Shown here one piece after another: positions 1 through 10,406 of a stretch of 64,000 nt of DNA. Position numbers and translations under genes: made by a program. Source of the stretch: Ramlibacter rhizophilus (GTDB taxonomy: Bacteria; Pseudomonadota; Gammaproteobacteria; Burkholderiales; Burkholderiaceae_C); the NCBI RefSeq assembly GCF_004681965.1, contig NZ_SMLL01000007.1:186001-250000 (forward strand), given 5' to 3'. Every line of letters starts with the position of its first letter. Position 1 is the first letter of the stretch. The notes below the pieces were generated by a model. The model searched no databases and was not told the origin of the DNA. It saw only the letters and a program-made list of their open reading frames with translations.

Positions 1-57
1 TCCCGACGCCAGCCGAGTCACTCGACCAGGCGTTGCGGCGCCTTCCCCACACTCCCC

Positions 58-1422
58 ATGGCCTCGGCACTCAGCGACAAACTCTCCCGCCTCGTCAAGG
101 AAATGCGCGGCCAGGCCCGCATCACCGAGGCCAATGTCCAGGACATGCTGCGCGAGGTGCGCATGGCCCTGCTCGAGGCCGACGTGGCGCTGCCGGTCGT
201 GCGCGACTTCGTGGCCCGCGTCAAGGAAAAGGCGCTGGGCCAGGAGGTGGTGGGCTCGCTCAATCCGGGCCAGGCCCTGGTGGGCATCGTCAACCGCGAG
301 CTGGTCGCCACCATGGGCGAGGGCGTGAGCGACCTCAACCTGGCTGCGCAGCCGCCCGTGGTCATCCTCATGGCCGGCCTGCAGGGTTCGGGCAAGACCA
401 CCACCACGGCCAAGCTGGCGCGCCACCTGGGCGAAAAGCGCAAGAAGAAGGTACTGACGGTCTCGGGCGACGTCTATCGCCCCGCCGCCATCGAGCAGCT
501 CAAGACCGTCACGGCGCAGGCCGGCGCCGAGTGGTTCCCGAGCACCCCGGACCAGAAGCCGCTGGACATCGCCCGCGCCGCGCTGGACCATGCGCGGCGC
601 CAGTATGTCGACGTGCTGATCGTGGACACCGCCGGCCGGCTGGCGGTGGACGAGGCCATGATGCGCGAGATCCGCGAGCTGCACGCCGCGCTCAAGCCCA
701 CCGAGACGCTGTTCGTGGTCGATGCCATGCAGGGCCAGGACGCGGTGAACACGGCCAAGGCCTTCAAGGAGGCGCTGCCGCTCACCGGCATCGTGCTGAC
801 CAAGATGGACGGCGACTCGCGCGGCGGCGCGGCGCTGTCGGTGCGGCAGGTCACGGGCGCGCCGATCAAGTTCGCGGGCGTGTCCGAGAAGATCGACGGC
901 CTGGAGGTCTTCGACGCCGAACGCCACGCCGGGCGCATCCTGGGCATGGGCGACATCGTCGCCCTGGTCGAGCAGGTGCAGGCCGGCGTGGACATGCAGG
1001 CCGCGCAGAAGCTCGCGGCCAAGGTCAAGAGCGGCGAGGGCTTCGATCTGAACGACTTCCTCATGCAGATCCAGCAGATGAAGAAGATGGGCGGCCTCTC
1101 GGAGCTCATGGACAAGCTGCCGGCGCAGATGCAGGCCAAGGCCGGCCAGGTGGACATGGACAAGGCCGAGCGCGACATCCGCCGCAAGGAAGGGATCATC
1201 TGCAGCATGACCCCCCTGGAGCGCCGCAAGCCCGACCTGATCAAGGCCACGCGCAAGCGCCGCATCGCCGCCGGCGCGGGGGTCCACGTCCAGGAGGTCA
1301 ACCGCCTGCTCAACGAGTTCGAGCAGATGCAGGGGATGATGAAGAAGATGAAGGGCGGCGGCCTCATGAAGATGATGAAGCGCATGGGGAGCATGAAGGG
1401 CATGCCTAAACCTCCCTTCTGA
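58..1422 (+). CDS. ffh: Signal recognition particle protein Ffh
   Basis: Ffh is the GTPase subunit of the signal recognition particle. It binds 4.5S RNA and hydrophobic signal sequences emerging from the ribosome and hands the complex to FtsY at the membrane. The 454-residue product has the usual family length. An N-terminal helical bundle is followed by the G domain, with the P-loop GLQGSGKT at residues 107-114, DTAGRL at 190-195 and TKMDGDSRGG at 248-257. The C-terminal third is the methionine-rich M domain, ending in a cluster of Met-Met-Lys-Lys repeats. The gene converges with opgH, and a palindromic terminator lies between them. Only 57 bp of upstream sequence are visible, so its promoter cannot be judged. 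Confidence 0.97.
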   Translation: MASALSDKLSRLVKEMRGQARITEANVQDMLREVRMALLEADVALPVVRDFVARVKEKALGQEVVGSLNPGQALVGIVNRELVATMGEGVSDLNLAAQPPVVILMAGLQGSGKTTTTAKLARHLGEKRKKKVLTVSGDVYRPAAIEQLKTVTAQAGAEWFPSTPDQKPLDIARAALDHARRQYVDVLIVDTAGRLAVDEAMMREIRELHAALKPTETLFVVDAMQGQDAVNTAKAFKEALPLTGIVLTKMDGDSRGGAALSVRQVTGAPIKFAGVSEKIDGLEVFDAERHAGRILGMGDIVALVEQVQAGVDMQAAQKLAAKVKSGEGFDLNDFLMQIQQMKKMGGLSELMDKLPAQMQAKAGQVDMDKAERDIRRKEGIICSMTPLERRKPDLIKATRKRRIAAGAGVHVQEVNRLLNEFEQMQGMMKKMKGGGLMKMMKRMGSMKGMPKPPF

Positions 1423-1445
1423 GTCCCGCGCCAGCGACCACAAGA

Positions 1446-1471
1446 AAAAGGCCTCCCGCGGGAGGCCTTTT
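1446..1471. terminator. Bidirectional rho-independent terminator between ffh and opgH
   Basis: This is a perfect 26-bp palindrome: four A, then GGCCTCCCG, its complement CGGGAGGCC, then four T. It therefore gives a GC-rich hairpin followed by a T run on either strand. It lies 23 bp after the ffh stop and 18 bp after the opgH stop, between convergent genes, which is where a shared terminator is expected. Confidence 0.88.
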
Positions 1472-1489
1472 CACAGGGCAGTCGGCCGC

Positions 1490-3526
1490 TCAGGCGGGCC
1501 GCAGCGCCCGCGCCGCGCGCACGGCGTGGTGCCGGGCCCGGCGCAGCACGAAGGGCGAGCGCGATTCCTCCGGGATCAGCAGCCAGCCGGCGCCGCGCAT
1601 GCGTTCGCCGACCGTGACATGGCTGGTGAGCACGGCCAGCGGCAGCGCCATCAGCAGCGGCAGGCCCACGGGCACCAGGGAGACCAGCGCGGCCGGCTCG
1701 ATCCAGGCGACCACGGCCGCGAGGGCGAGCACGACGCTGGTGAAGGGCGCCAGGCGCGAGGCGGCATCCTGCCAGCCGAGGCCCGACGCTTCCCGGGGCG
1801 GCGACTTCCATTCCAACTTGAGTCCGGTCAGGGCCACGGCCACGAAGAGCGAATGCGCCAGCATGCGGATGGGCGCCTGCAGCAGGGCCATGCCGGTCTC
1901 CAGCGCGGCGCTGCGCAGCAGGGCAGCGCCGCCGCCGAAGGCCTGCTGCTCGCGGCGCATGAACACGGCCGCCAGCCCCAGCACGCGCGGCAGCATCAGC
2001 ATGCACAGCGTCCAGGCCCACAGCACGAGCAGCTCGCGCGGCGCGGCCTCGCCTTCGGGCACGATGCGCGCGCCGGCCAGCCACAGGGCGGTGCCCAGGG
2101 TCATGAAGGCCAGCCACAGCGGCGCCGACAGGTAGGACATGGCGCCCACGCCGAACATGGCGCGGTGCACGCGGTCGATGCCGGGCTCGGCGATCAGGCG
2201 CGAGTTCTGCAGGTTGCCCTGGCACCAGCGGCGGTCACGCTGCAGCTCGGACAGCAGGTCCGGCGGCTGCTGCTCGTAGCTGCCGGCCAGGTCCGAGACC
2301 AGCCACACATGCCAGCCGGCGCGGCGCATCAGCGCGGCCTCGACGAAGTCGTGCGACATGATGGGACCGGCCAGGCCGCCTTCGCCGCGGATCGGTGCCA
2401 GGCCGCAGTGGGCCATGAAGGGGGCCACGCGGATGATGGCGTTGTGGCCCCAGTAGTGCGAGGCGCCCAGCTGCCAGAACTGCATGCCCAGGGTGAAGAG
2501 GCGGCCGGTCACGCGCGAGGCGAACTGCTGCGCGCGGGCGTGCAGGGTGGCGTGGCCCACGGCCTGGGTGGCGGTCTGGATGATGCCGGCCTGCGGGTGC
2601 GCCTCCATGAGCTTGGCCAATGTGACGATGCACTCGCCGCTCATCACGCTGTCCGCGTCCAGCACCACCATGTAGTGGTAGTCCTTGCCCCAGCGGCGGC
2701 AGAAGTCCGCCACGTTGCCGGCCTTGCGGTGGGTGCGGCGCTGGCGGCGGCGGTAGTACACCTCCACCTGCGGCTGGTCCGGGTGCTCGGCCAGCCCTTC
2801 GCGCAGTTGCGCCCAGGCGGCGCGCTCCTGCGCGGCCAGGCCGGCATCGGCCGTGTCGGAGAGCACGAAGACGTCGAACTGGCGGGCGTGACCGGTCGCG
2901 GCCACCGATTCGCAGGTGGCGCGCAGGCCGGCGAAGACCGTGGCCACGTCCTCGTTGCAGATCGGCATGATCACCGCCGTCCGCGCATCGGGCGCGAGCG
3001 CGTGGCCCTGCACCGCCTTGGCCGAGATGGAGTGCGCGTCGCCGCGCAGCATCACCCAGAACCCCATGAGGGCGGTGACGAAGCCGGTGACCACCCAGGT
3101 CGAGAGCACGGCGAAGAGGGCGATCTGCCCGTAGCGCCACCAGTTGCTCGCGTAGTCGGGCTGGGCATTGGCGAACAGCAGCGTCGCCACCGTGGCGCTG
3201 ACCACCGTGATGAGCGCGAACACGCTGCGCCGGCGGGAGGCTGCGTCCTCCCAGCTCGCGCGGCGGCGCGAGGGCGCGGGCCGGGCCGGCGAGATCAGCC
3301 GGTCGAGCGCTGCCAGGCCCGCCGTGCCCAGGCTGTTCCAGAAGCCGCGCCAGGGCTGCGTGGGCATGGAGCCCCGGTGCACCGGCGGCGCGGTCACGCT
3401 GTTGGGGTGGCGATCCTCACGCAGCGCGGGGCGGCGCGAAACCACGGCCGGCGCGCTGCTGCCGCCGGTATCGCCTTCGGACCACTGCTTCAGTGGACGG
3501 CGTCGGGAAGGATGATGTTGGTCCAT
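1490..3526 (-). CDS. opgH: Glucans biosynthesis glucosyltransferase OpgH (MdoH)
   Basis: OpgH is an inner-membrane GT2-family glucosyltransferase that polymerises the beta-glucan backbone of osmoregulated periplasmic glucans from UDP-glucose. The 678-residue protein is shorter than the roughly 850-residue E. coli enzyme, mainly through shorter terminal extensions. The catalytic DAD signature is at residues 290-292 and the QRDRRW motif (QxxRW class) at 429-434. Hydrophobic segments flank the catalytic domain, at about residues 110-160 and in several stretches after residue 455. The ATG at 3526 lies 37 bp inside the end of opgG, so the two genes are translationally coupled and surely cotranscribed. 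Identity is firm; the exact start is less so because of the overlap. Confidence 0.93.
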   Translation of the reverse strand: MDQHHPSRRRPLKQWSEGDTGGSSAPAVVSRRPALREDRHPNSVTAPPVHRGSMPTQPWRGFWNSLGTAGLAALDRLISPARPAPSRRRASWEDAASRRRSVFALITVVSATVATLLFANAQPDYASNWWRYGQIALFAVLSTWVVTGFVTALMGFWVMLRGDAHSISAKAVQGHALAPDARTAVIMPICNEDVATVFAGLRATCESVAATGHARQFDVFVLSDTADAGLAAQERAAWAQLREGLAEHPDQPQVEVYYRRRQRRTHRKAGNVADFCRRWGKDYHYMVVLDADSVMSGECIVTLAKLMEAHPQAGIIQTATQAVGHATLHARAQQFASRVTGRLFTLGMQFWQLGASHYWGHNAIIRVAPFMAHCGLAPIRGEGGLAGPIMSHDFVEAALMRRAGWHVWLVSDLAGSYEQQPPDLLSELQRDRRWCQGNLQNSRLIAEPGIDRVHRAMFGVGAMSYLSAPLWLAFMTLGTALWLAGARIVPEGEAAPRELLVLWAWTLCMLMLPRVLGLAAVFMRREQQAFGGGAALLRSAALETGMALLQAPIRMLAHSLFVAVALTGLKLEWKSPPREASGLGWQDAASRLAPFTSVVLALAAVVAWIEPAALVSLVPVGLPLLMALPLAVLTSHVTVGERMRGAGWLLIPEESRSPFVLRRARHHAVRAARALRPA

Positions 3527-5031
3527 GTTTCGGTCAGGCTGTCGTTGCCGTGTTGAAGAAAGGCGCGCAGCTCCACGGGCTGCGCGGGATCGATGGGGCG
3601 CACCCGCAGCTGCATGCGCCAGCTGCGCGTGGCGGGGTTGAAATAGGCGTTCTGTTCCTCGATGCGGCCGTTGGCATCGGCGGTGGCGACGGGCCGCACC
3701 GCGGCGTCCGCCGGCAGCGCGGCCAGGGCCGGGCCGGCGAAGTCCACCAGGTACTGCACCTCGCCGGCCACGCTCGTGCCTTCGCGCACATAGCCGAAGC
3801 CGCGCCGGCTCTGCACCGCCCAGCCGCCGGGCGGGCGCTGCTGCTCGTCGCCCTGCCAGCTCAGCTCGTAGGCGAACTCCAGCGGATGGCCCGGCGCGGG
3901 CAGGCGCTCGGGCACCCAGTAGGCGACCACGTTGTCGTGGGTCTCGTCGGGGATCGGCAGCTGCACCAGCTCGACGCGGCCCGGGCCCCAGTCGCCCAGC
4001 GGGCGGACCCAGGCCGAGGGACGGCGCTCGTAGCGGGCCTCGACGTCCTCGTAGTTCACGAAGCTGCGGTCACGCTGCATCAGGCCGAAGCCGGCCAGGC
4101 CCGGCACCTGGAAGCCGTTGACCAGCACGCGGCGCGGGTGCACCAGCGGCCGCCACAGCCATTCGCCGCCGGTGGTGGCGACCATGAGGCCGTCGGAGTC
4201 GTGCACCTCGGGGCGGAAGTCGCCGGCGCGCGGCTGGTTCTCGCCGAACAGGAACATGCTGGTCAGCGGCGCGATGCCCAGGGTGGCGATCGGCTGGTCG
4301 CCCGGGCGCAGGAAGACGCGGGCGCGCACCTCCATCGCGGTGGACGTGCCCGGCCGGACGACGAAGCGGTAGGCGCCGGTGGCGCGCGGCGATTCGAGCA
4401 GCGCGTGGATCACCAGCTCGCGCGCACCGGGTGCCGGACGTTCGAGCCAGAACTCCGAAAAGCGCGGGAATTCCTCGCCGCTGCCGCCCACCGTGTCCAG
4501 GGCCAGGCCGCGCGCCGACAGGCCGTACTGCGTGCCGGCGCCGAGCGCGCGGAAGTAGCTGGCGCCGAGGAAGACGACGAGCTCGTCCTTGTAGGCCTCG
4601 GTGTTGAGGGGGTAGTGGACACGGAAGCCCGCGAAGCCGAGGTCGCCCCAGGCGTCGGGGTTGACGGCGTTGCGGCCGTAGTCGAAGTCGGCGCGCTGGT
4701 AGGCGAGCGGACGCACGGAGCCGTCCGGCGCCACCTCATTGACGCGCACCGGCTCGGGCGCGTACTTGCCGCGGTGGAAGAACATGGCCTCGAAGGGCAG
4801 GCTGCCGTCGCGCCACAGGGCGCGGTCGGTACGGAACCGGATGTCGCGCAGGCCGTCGTAGTCGAGGGCGGCCAGCTCGGCGGGCAGGCGGCTGGCCGGG
4901 GCGGCATGCGGCTTGAGCGACGCGACGCGGGCGCGCTCGGTCAGCGTGTCGAAGTTGAAGGCCTGGGCCAGCACGCCGGGCGCGACGGCGGCCAGGCACA
5001 GGAGCAGGAAGGGAACGCGCAGGAATCGCAT
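3490..5031 (-). CDS. opgG: Periplasmic glucans biosynthesis protein OpgG (MdoG)
   Basis: OpgG is a periplasmic protein required with OpgH to make osmoregulated periplasmic glucans. It is thought to act on or branch the nascent glucan. The 513-residue product starts with a clear Sec signal peptide: MRFLR, a hydrophobic core to about residue 20, and a likely cleavage after VLA at residue 22. The rest matches the OpgD/OpgG fold by the FNFDTLTERA start and the conserved aromatic-rich strands. The ATG at 5031 is the only start that preserves the signal peptide. It lies 12 nt from the -24/-12 element just upstream, so a sigma-54 transcript would begin almost at the start codon. The gene overlaps opgH by 37 bp. 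Confidence 0.94.
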   Translation of the reverse strand: MRFLRVPFLLLCLAAVAPGVLAQAFNFDTLTERARVASLKPHAAPASRLPAELAALDYDGLRDIRFRTDRALWRDGSLPFEAMFFHRGKYAPEPVRVNEVAPDGSVRPLAYQRADFDYGRNAVNPDAWGDLGFAGFRVHYPLNTEAYKDELVVFLGASYFRALGAGTQYGLSARGLALDTVGGSGEEFPRFSEFWLERPAPGARELVIHALLESPRATGAYRFVVRPGTSTAMEVRARVFLRPGDQPIATLGIAPLTSMFLFGENQPRAGDFRPEVHDSDGLMVATTGGEWLWRPLVHPRRVLVNGFQVPGLAGFGLMQRDRSFVNYEDVEARYERRPSAWVRPLGDWGPGRVELVQLPIPDETHDNVVAYWVPERLPAPGHPLEFAYELSWQGDEQQRPPGGWAVQSRRGFGYVREGTSVAGEVQYLVDFAGPALAALPADAAVRPVATADANGRIEEQNAYFNPATRSWRMQLRVRPIDPAQPVELRAFLQHGNDSLTETWTNIILPDAVH

Positions 5032-5042
5032 GCCCTGGCTAG

Positions 5043-5058
5043 TGCAAACCCTATGCCA
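5043..5058 (-). promoter_or_regulatory. Predicted sigma-54 (-24/-12) promoter of opgGH
   Basis: On the minus strand the sequence reads TGGCATAGGGTTTGCA. It fits the sigma-54 consensus TGGCACG-N4-TTGCA with exact spacing (GG and GC separated by 10 bp) and two mismatches in the less critical positions. Position -12 falls at 5044, so the predicted transcript starts near 5032, one base before the opgG ATG. It faces opgG and sits beside a gene for a sigma-54 activator (glrR). The assignment is from the motif only. Confidence 0.7.
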
Positions 5059-5075
5059 GGTATTTTTCCTATTTA

Positions 5076-5088
5076 AATCAATGGGTTG
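5076..5088 (+). promoter_or_regulatory. Predicted IHF binding site
   Basis: AATCAATGGGTTG matches the IHF core consensus WATCAANNNNTTR at every defined position and has an A/T-rich flank at 5060-5075. It lies between the -24/-12 element and the two candidate enhancer boxes. That is the place where IHF bends DNA so that an enhancer-bound activator can contact sigma-54 polymerase. A single short consensus can occur by chance; its position is what makes it credible. Confidence 0.6.
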
Positions 5089-5149
5089 CGACGGTTTTGA
5101 AAGGCCGCGCGGCGATCCGGCGGTCGCGACCGCTGGAAACGGCTTATTC

Positions 5150-5167
5150 CGTCGCCGACCAGCGACA
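5150..5167. promoter_or_regulatory. Promoter-proximal GlrR-like enhancer box
   Basis: CGTC-N10-GACA matches seven of eight positions of the TGTC-N10-GACA box reported for enterobacterial GlrR. It is centred about 110 bp upstream of the -24/-12 element of opgG, a normal distance for a sigma-54 enhancer. Confidence 0.5.
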
Positions 5168-5268
5168 GTCGAACGCGGCCAAGCTGCTCATCCGCCGCTA
5201 AAGCCCGTCGGAGCGTGCCCGCACATCGGACATGGACGCCCTCGGAGGGGTGAATTGGCGCATCGGGC

Positions 5269-5286
5269 TGTCGGCCGCCTCCGACA
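5269..5286. promoter_or_regulatory. Distal GlrR-like enhancer box (perfect match)
   Basis: TGTC-GGCCGCCTCC-GACA is a perfect TGTC-N10-GACA box, about 225 bp upstream of the -24/-12 element of opgG. It lies in the non-coding gap between opgG and glrR. The rest of this gap (5059-5482) shows no convincing ORF. There are further GTCG-rich inverted repeats around 5281-5320, but none fits the full box. Confidence 0.6.
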
Positions 5287-5482
5287 GGCGTGTCGGACCG
5301 AGGCGCGAGCCGCTGTCGGCGAATCGGTAGCGCGACCGTGCCGTGATGCCCTGTGATGTGCGGTATTCCGCCGTCGACGGGGAAAGGTGCGTACGCATCA
5401 GGCGCCGTAGCGCGGCAGGCGCTGCAAAGCCTTGGGAAAGCACGCCCGCGCGCCGTGAATTCGCTCACGGCGCGGGCGTGCC

Positions 5483-6895
<1,413 letters not shown>

Positions 6896-6905
6896 GGTCG
6901 TTGCC

Positions 6906-7577
6906 TCACCGGGGCGGCCGGCTGGGCATGCTGCGCTCGATGGCGCGCAGGGCCTCCAGCCGCTCGCTGAGCTGGTCCAGCCGCCGCTGCTGCTCGCGGA
7001 TCACCTGGCCCTGCTTGTCGAGCTGTTCCTCGTGCCGACGCTGCTGCGCATGGTGGGCGATCAGCAGCCGCGCCAGCGGATGCAGGCTGCGCGCTTCCTC
7101 GCTGTCGCTGGACAGCACCGACTGCAGCAGGCCCTGGGCCCGTCCCGCGTCGGCGGGCACCTGGGTCTGCAGCAGGGCGAGCGCCAGCTGCATCTGCCGC
7201 AGCGGCGCTGCGCCGGGCGCCGAGAGGCGGCCGATCTCGGCGCCGAGATCGGCGCTCTGCAGACCCCGCAGGCGGTCGGCATGCGCCAGGGCGGCCGCGA
7301 GCGGCGAGGCGTTGGTAGGCGCCGGGGGCGGCGTGGGGGCCGGTGCGGGCGCCGGGGGCGGGGGCGCGGGAATGGGGGCAGGCGCCGGCGCCGGCGCTGG
7401 TGCGGGCACGGCCACGACGGGCGGCGGCGCGGGCGGCGCGAGCGGCGGCGGCGCGCTGGCACAGCCTGCCACGAGCGCCATCAGAGGCGCGAGCACGCAG
7501 GCCACGGCCGTCGCAGGCCGTCGCCGGGGAGCGCAGCGGGTCGGCCGCGCGCGCGGGCCGACGGTCTCAATTCGCAT
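6906..7577 (-). CDS. QseG-like outer-membrane lipoprotein between glrK and glrR
   Basis: This 223-residue predicted lipoprotein starts at the ATG at 7577, inside the last codons of glrK. That start gives a basic N-terminus, a hydrophobic stretch and the lipobox LVAGC ending at about residue 39. A Pro/Ala-rich linker follows, built of PAP and PPAP units over about 50 residues. The C-terminal half is helical and leucine- and glutamine-rich, with a probable coiled coil around the LDKQGQVIREQQRRLDQL region. In enterobacteria the gene in this position (qseG/yfhG) encodes a lipoprotein that modulates the GlrK/QseE sensor. The same role is inferred here from synteny, because sequence similarity cannot be checked. 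Confidence 0.72.
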   Translation of the reverse strand: MRIETVGPRARPTRCAPRRRPATAVACVLAPLMALVAGCASAPPPLAPPAPPPVVAVPAPAPAPAPAPIPAPPPPAPAPAPTPPPAPTNASPLAAALAHADRLRGLQSADLGAEIGRLSAPGAAPLRQMQLALALLQTQVPADAGRAQGLLQSVLSSDSEEARSLHPLARLLIAHHAQQRRHEEQLDKQGQVIREQQRRLDQLSERLEALRAIERSMPSRPPR

Positions 7578-9030
7578 GGGGTAGTTCGATCCGAAAGTGG
7601 GCGCCGGGTCCGTCCTCGTCCAGCAGACTGACCTGGCCGCCGTGGGCAGCAATGTACTCCTGCACGATCGACAGGCCGATGCCCGTGCCGCGCACCGCGT
7701 CCTGCGGCTGGCGCTCGCCCCGGTAGAAGGGCTCGAAGACACGGTCGCGGTCCTCCGGCGCGATGCCGGGGCCCTGGTCGCGGATGTCGATGCGGGCGCG
7801 GCCGTCCTGCGTGGACAGGGCGATCTCGATGCGGCTTCCCGGCGGCGCGAAGCGGATGGCGTTGGACAGCAGGTTGGCCACCGCCGTGCCGAGCTTGTCC
7901 GCGTCCACCCGCGCCCAGACCGAGGGACCGGTCACCTGAACCTGCAACTCGCCCGCCTGCCATTGCAGGCGCTGCGCCTCCACCTGCTCGTGCAGCAGGG
8001 TGAGCAGGTCCGTGCGCTCCCGCCGCAGCTGGCGCGCCTCGAAGGCCGCGGCGTTGAAATTCAGCAGGGCCTCGATCTGCCGCTGCAGCAAGGCGGTGTT
8101 GTGGCGCAGGATGCGCGCGACCTCCTGCTGGTCGGGCGTGAGCTCGCCCGCCACGCCTTCTTCCAGCAGCGACACGCCTTCGCGCAGCGCCGCCAGCGGT
8201 GTCTTCAGCTCGTGCGACACGTGCCGCAGGAAGCGGGCCTTGTCCGCGTCCAGCTCCATGAGGCGAAGCCGCAGCCATTCGAGCTGCTGCCCCAGGCGCC
8301 GCACGTCGGCCGGGCCGCGGATGTCGATGGGGTCCTCCAGCCGGTTCTCGCCCAGGTTCACCACCGCACGTTCCATGCGCTTGAAGGGCCGGGCCAGCCA
8401 CAGGCCCAGCGTGATCGCCAGCACCGCGGCCAGGAAGATGGCCAGCGCCACCTGGCGGATCAGGCGGCTGCGGCTGACGGCCAGGCTCTCGCGCAGTGAC
8501 CGGTCACGCTGCTCGATGTCGTCCTGCACCGCGCGGGCGATGCGGCTGTTGACGAAGTCCAGTTCGCGGAACTCCAGCGCCACCTGCCGCTCGCGGTCCA
8601 GCGCCGTTGCCTGGGGGCCGGGCAGCAGTGCGGTCACGCTGTCCAGCTGGGTGAGCCAGCGCAGCGCCAGCGGCTCGGCCAGGCCGTTGCGGCGCATGCG
8701 CTGGAGTGAGTTGCGCGCCTGCTGCAGCTCTTCGCGAAAGCGCCCCATGAGAACCGGGTCGTTGAAGACGAGCGCCTGGCGCGCCGCGCGCTCCATGGCC
8801 ACGGAGCGCGCGGTGAGGGCCTGGGCGCTGGCCGTGAGTTCGAGCGCGCGCGTGGCCTCGGCGCTGCTTTGCGCCATGAGCTGCTCCAGGATCATCAGCG
8901 AGCGCACCGCCGCGGCCCCCAGCAGCAGGCCGATGGCGAGAAACGCAACCAGCAGCAGCTGCCGGAACGAGACCAGGCTCACCCAGGGCAGGCGCAGGCG
9001 CCGGCGCCAGGTGGGAGAAGCCGGCGCCAC
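7567..9030 (-). CDS. glrK: Sensor histidine kinase, GlrK/QseE type
   Basis: This is a membrane histidine kinase of 487 residues. A first transmembrane helix spans about residues 21-45, a periplasmic helical region follows, and a second helix lies near 190-212, leading into a HAMP-like segment. The dimerisation domain carries the phosphoacceptor in HVSHELKTPL (His273). The ATPase domain shows the N box NLLSNAIRF, DQGPGIAP and GTGIGLSIV. The GTG at 9030 directly follows the miaB stop; a second in-frame GTG near 8982 is possible, and neither has a strong ribosome-binding site. It overlaps the lipoprotein gene by 11 bp and forms an operon with it and glrR. It is the presumed partner of GlrR. Confidence 0.88.
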   Translation of the reverse strand: MAPASPTWRRRLRLPWVSLVSFRQLLLVAFLAIGLLLGAAAVRSLMILEQLMAQSSAEATRALELTASAQALTARSVAMERAARQALVFNDPVLMGRFREELQQARNSLQRMRRNGLAEPLALRWLTQLDSVTALLPGPQATALDRERQVALEFRELDFVNSRIARAVQDDIEQRDRSLRESLAVSRSRLIRQVALAIFLAAVLAITLGLWLARPFKRMERAVVNLGENRLEDPIDIRGPADVRRLGQQLEWLRLRLMELDADKARFLRHVSHELKTPLAALREGVSLLEEGVAGELTPDQQEVARILRHNTALLQRQIEALLNFNAAAFEARQLRRERTDLLTLLHEQVEAQRLQWQAGELQVQVTGPSVWARVDADKLGTAVANLLSNAIRFAPPGSRIEIALSTQDGRARIDIRDQGPGIAPEDRDRVFEPFYRGERQPQDAVRGTGIGLSIVQEYIAAHGGQVSLLDEDGPGAHFRIELPHAN

Positions 9031-10395
9031 TCAGGCGGCCGAGCCGGCGAGCTCCGCCGTCTCGCGCAGCAGCACCTGCCCGCGCAGCGAGTGCGGCAGG
9101 GCCTCGGTGATGGTCACCTCCACCATCTGGCCGACCAGCCGGGCGGGCGCCTTGAAGTTCACCACCCGGTTGCACTCGGTGCGGCCGGACAGCTCGGTCG
9201 GGTCCTTGCGCGAAGGCCCTTCGACCAGCACGCGCTGCACCGTGCCCACGCGGCTTGCACTGATGCGCTGCACATTGGCTTCGATGGTGGCCTGCAGGTG
9301 GTGCAGGCGCGCAAGCTTCACCGCCTGCGGCGTGTCGTCGTGCAGGTTGGCCGCCGGCGTGCCGGGGCGCGGGCTGAACACGAAGCTGAAGCTGGTGTCG
9401 TAGCCCAGGTCCTCGATCAGCTTCATGGTCTTGCCGTGGTCCTCCTCGGTCTCGCCCGGGAAGCCCACGATGAAATCGCTGGACAGCGACAGCTGCGGCC
9501 GGATGGCGCGCAGCTTGCGCACGGTGCTCTTGTATTCCATGGCGGTGTAGCCGCGCTTCATGGCCATGAGGATGCGGTCGCTGCCATGCTGCACCGGCAG
9601 GTGCAGGTGGCTCACGAGTTGCGGCACGCGGGCATAGGCCTCGATCAGGCGCGGCGTGAACTCGTTGGGGTGGCTGGTGGTGAAGCGGATGCGCTCGATC
9701 CCGGGGATCTCGGCCACGTACTCGATCAGCAGCGCGAAGTCGGCGATCTCGCCGGTCTCGCCCATGGGGCCGCGGTAGGCATTCACGTTCTGCCCGAGCA
9801 GGGTCACTTCCTTCACGCCCTGCTCGGCCAGCCCGGCCACTTCCACCAGCACGTCCTCGAAGGGGCGCGAGACTTCCTCGCCACGCGTGTAGGGCACCAC
9901 GCAGTAGCTGCAGTACTTGCTGCAGCCTTCCATGATGCTCACGAAGGCGCTGGCGCCATCGACGCGCGCGGGCGGCAGGTGGTCGAACTTCTCGATCTCG
10001 GGGAAGCTGATGTCCACCTGCGGCCGCTGCTCGCGGCCGCGGCGTGCCAGCAGCTCGGGCAGGCGGTGCAGGGTCTGCGGGCCGAACACCAGGTCGACAT
10101 ACGGCGCGCGCTCGATGATGGCCGCGCCCTCCTGGCTGGCCACGCAGCCGCCCACGCCGATCATCACGCCCTTGGCCTTCAGGTGCTTCACGCGGCCCAG
10201 GTCGGAGAACACCTTCTCCTGCGCCTTCTCGCGCACCGAGCAGGTGTTGAAGAGGATGAGGTCCGCTTCCTCCACGTTCTGCGTGGGCTCGTAGCCTTCC
10301 GCGGCCTTCATCACGTCGGCCATCTTGTCCGAGTCGTACTCGTTCATCTGGCAGCCGAAGGTCTTGATGAAGACCTTCTTGGAGGCGGTGGTCAT
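9031..10395 (-). CDS. miaB: tRNA-2-methylthio-N6-dimethylallyladenosine synthase MiaB
   Basis: MiaB is a radical-SAM methylthiotransferase that adds the 2-methylthio group to i6A37 in tRNAs reading UNN codons. The 454-residue length is typical. Cys15, Cys52 and Cys84 in the N-terminal domain bind one iron-sulfur cluster. The radical-SAM triad CxxxCxxC is at residues 158, 162 and 165, and a TRAM domain ends the protein. The ATG at 10395 was chosen over more upstream starts because it has an excellent ribosome-binding site (AAGGAGG, six bases upstream) and begins the conserved domain. The stop abuts glrK, so some read-through from miaB into the two-component operon is likely. Confidence 0.96.
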   Translation of the reverse strand: MTTASKKVFIKTFGCQMNEYDSDKMADVMKAAEGYEPTQNVEEADLILFNTCSVREKAQEKVFSDLGRVKHLKAKGVMIGVGGCVASQEGAAIIERAPYVDLVFGPQTLHRLPELLARRGREQRPQVDISFPEIEKFDHLPPARVDGASAFVSIMEGCSKYCSYCVVPYTRGEEVSRPFEDVLVEVAGLAEQGVKEVTLLGQNVNAYRGPMGETGEIADFALLIEYVAEIPGIERIRFTTSHPNEFTPRLIEAYARVPQLVSHLHLPVQHGSDRILMAMKRGYTAMEYKSTVRKLRAIRPQLSLSSDFIVGFPGETEEDHGKTMKLIEDLGYDTSFSFVFSPRPGTPAANLHDDTPQAVKLARLHHLQATIEANVQRISASRVGTVQRVLVEGPSRKDPTELSGRTECNRVVNFKAPARLVGQMVEVTITEALPHSLRGQVLLRETAELAGSAA

Positions 10396-10406
10396 GACGG
10401 CCTCCT

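Noticed and set aside
33-1409. 458-residue frame overlapping ffh in another phase
   Set aside because: It is a His/Gly/Arg-rich shadow; the SRP GTPase motifs are in the frame starting at 58.
1446-1471. 26-bp perfect palindrome as a recombination or protein-binding site
   Set aside because: A/T tails on both sides and the position between convergent genes fit a bidirectional terminator better.
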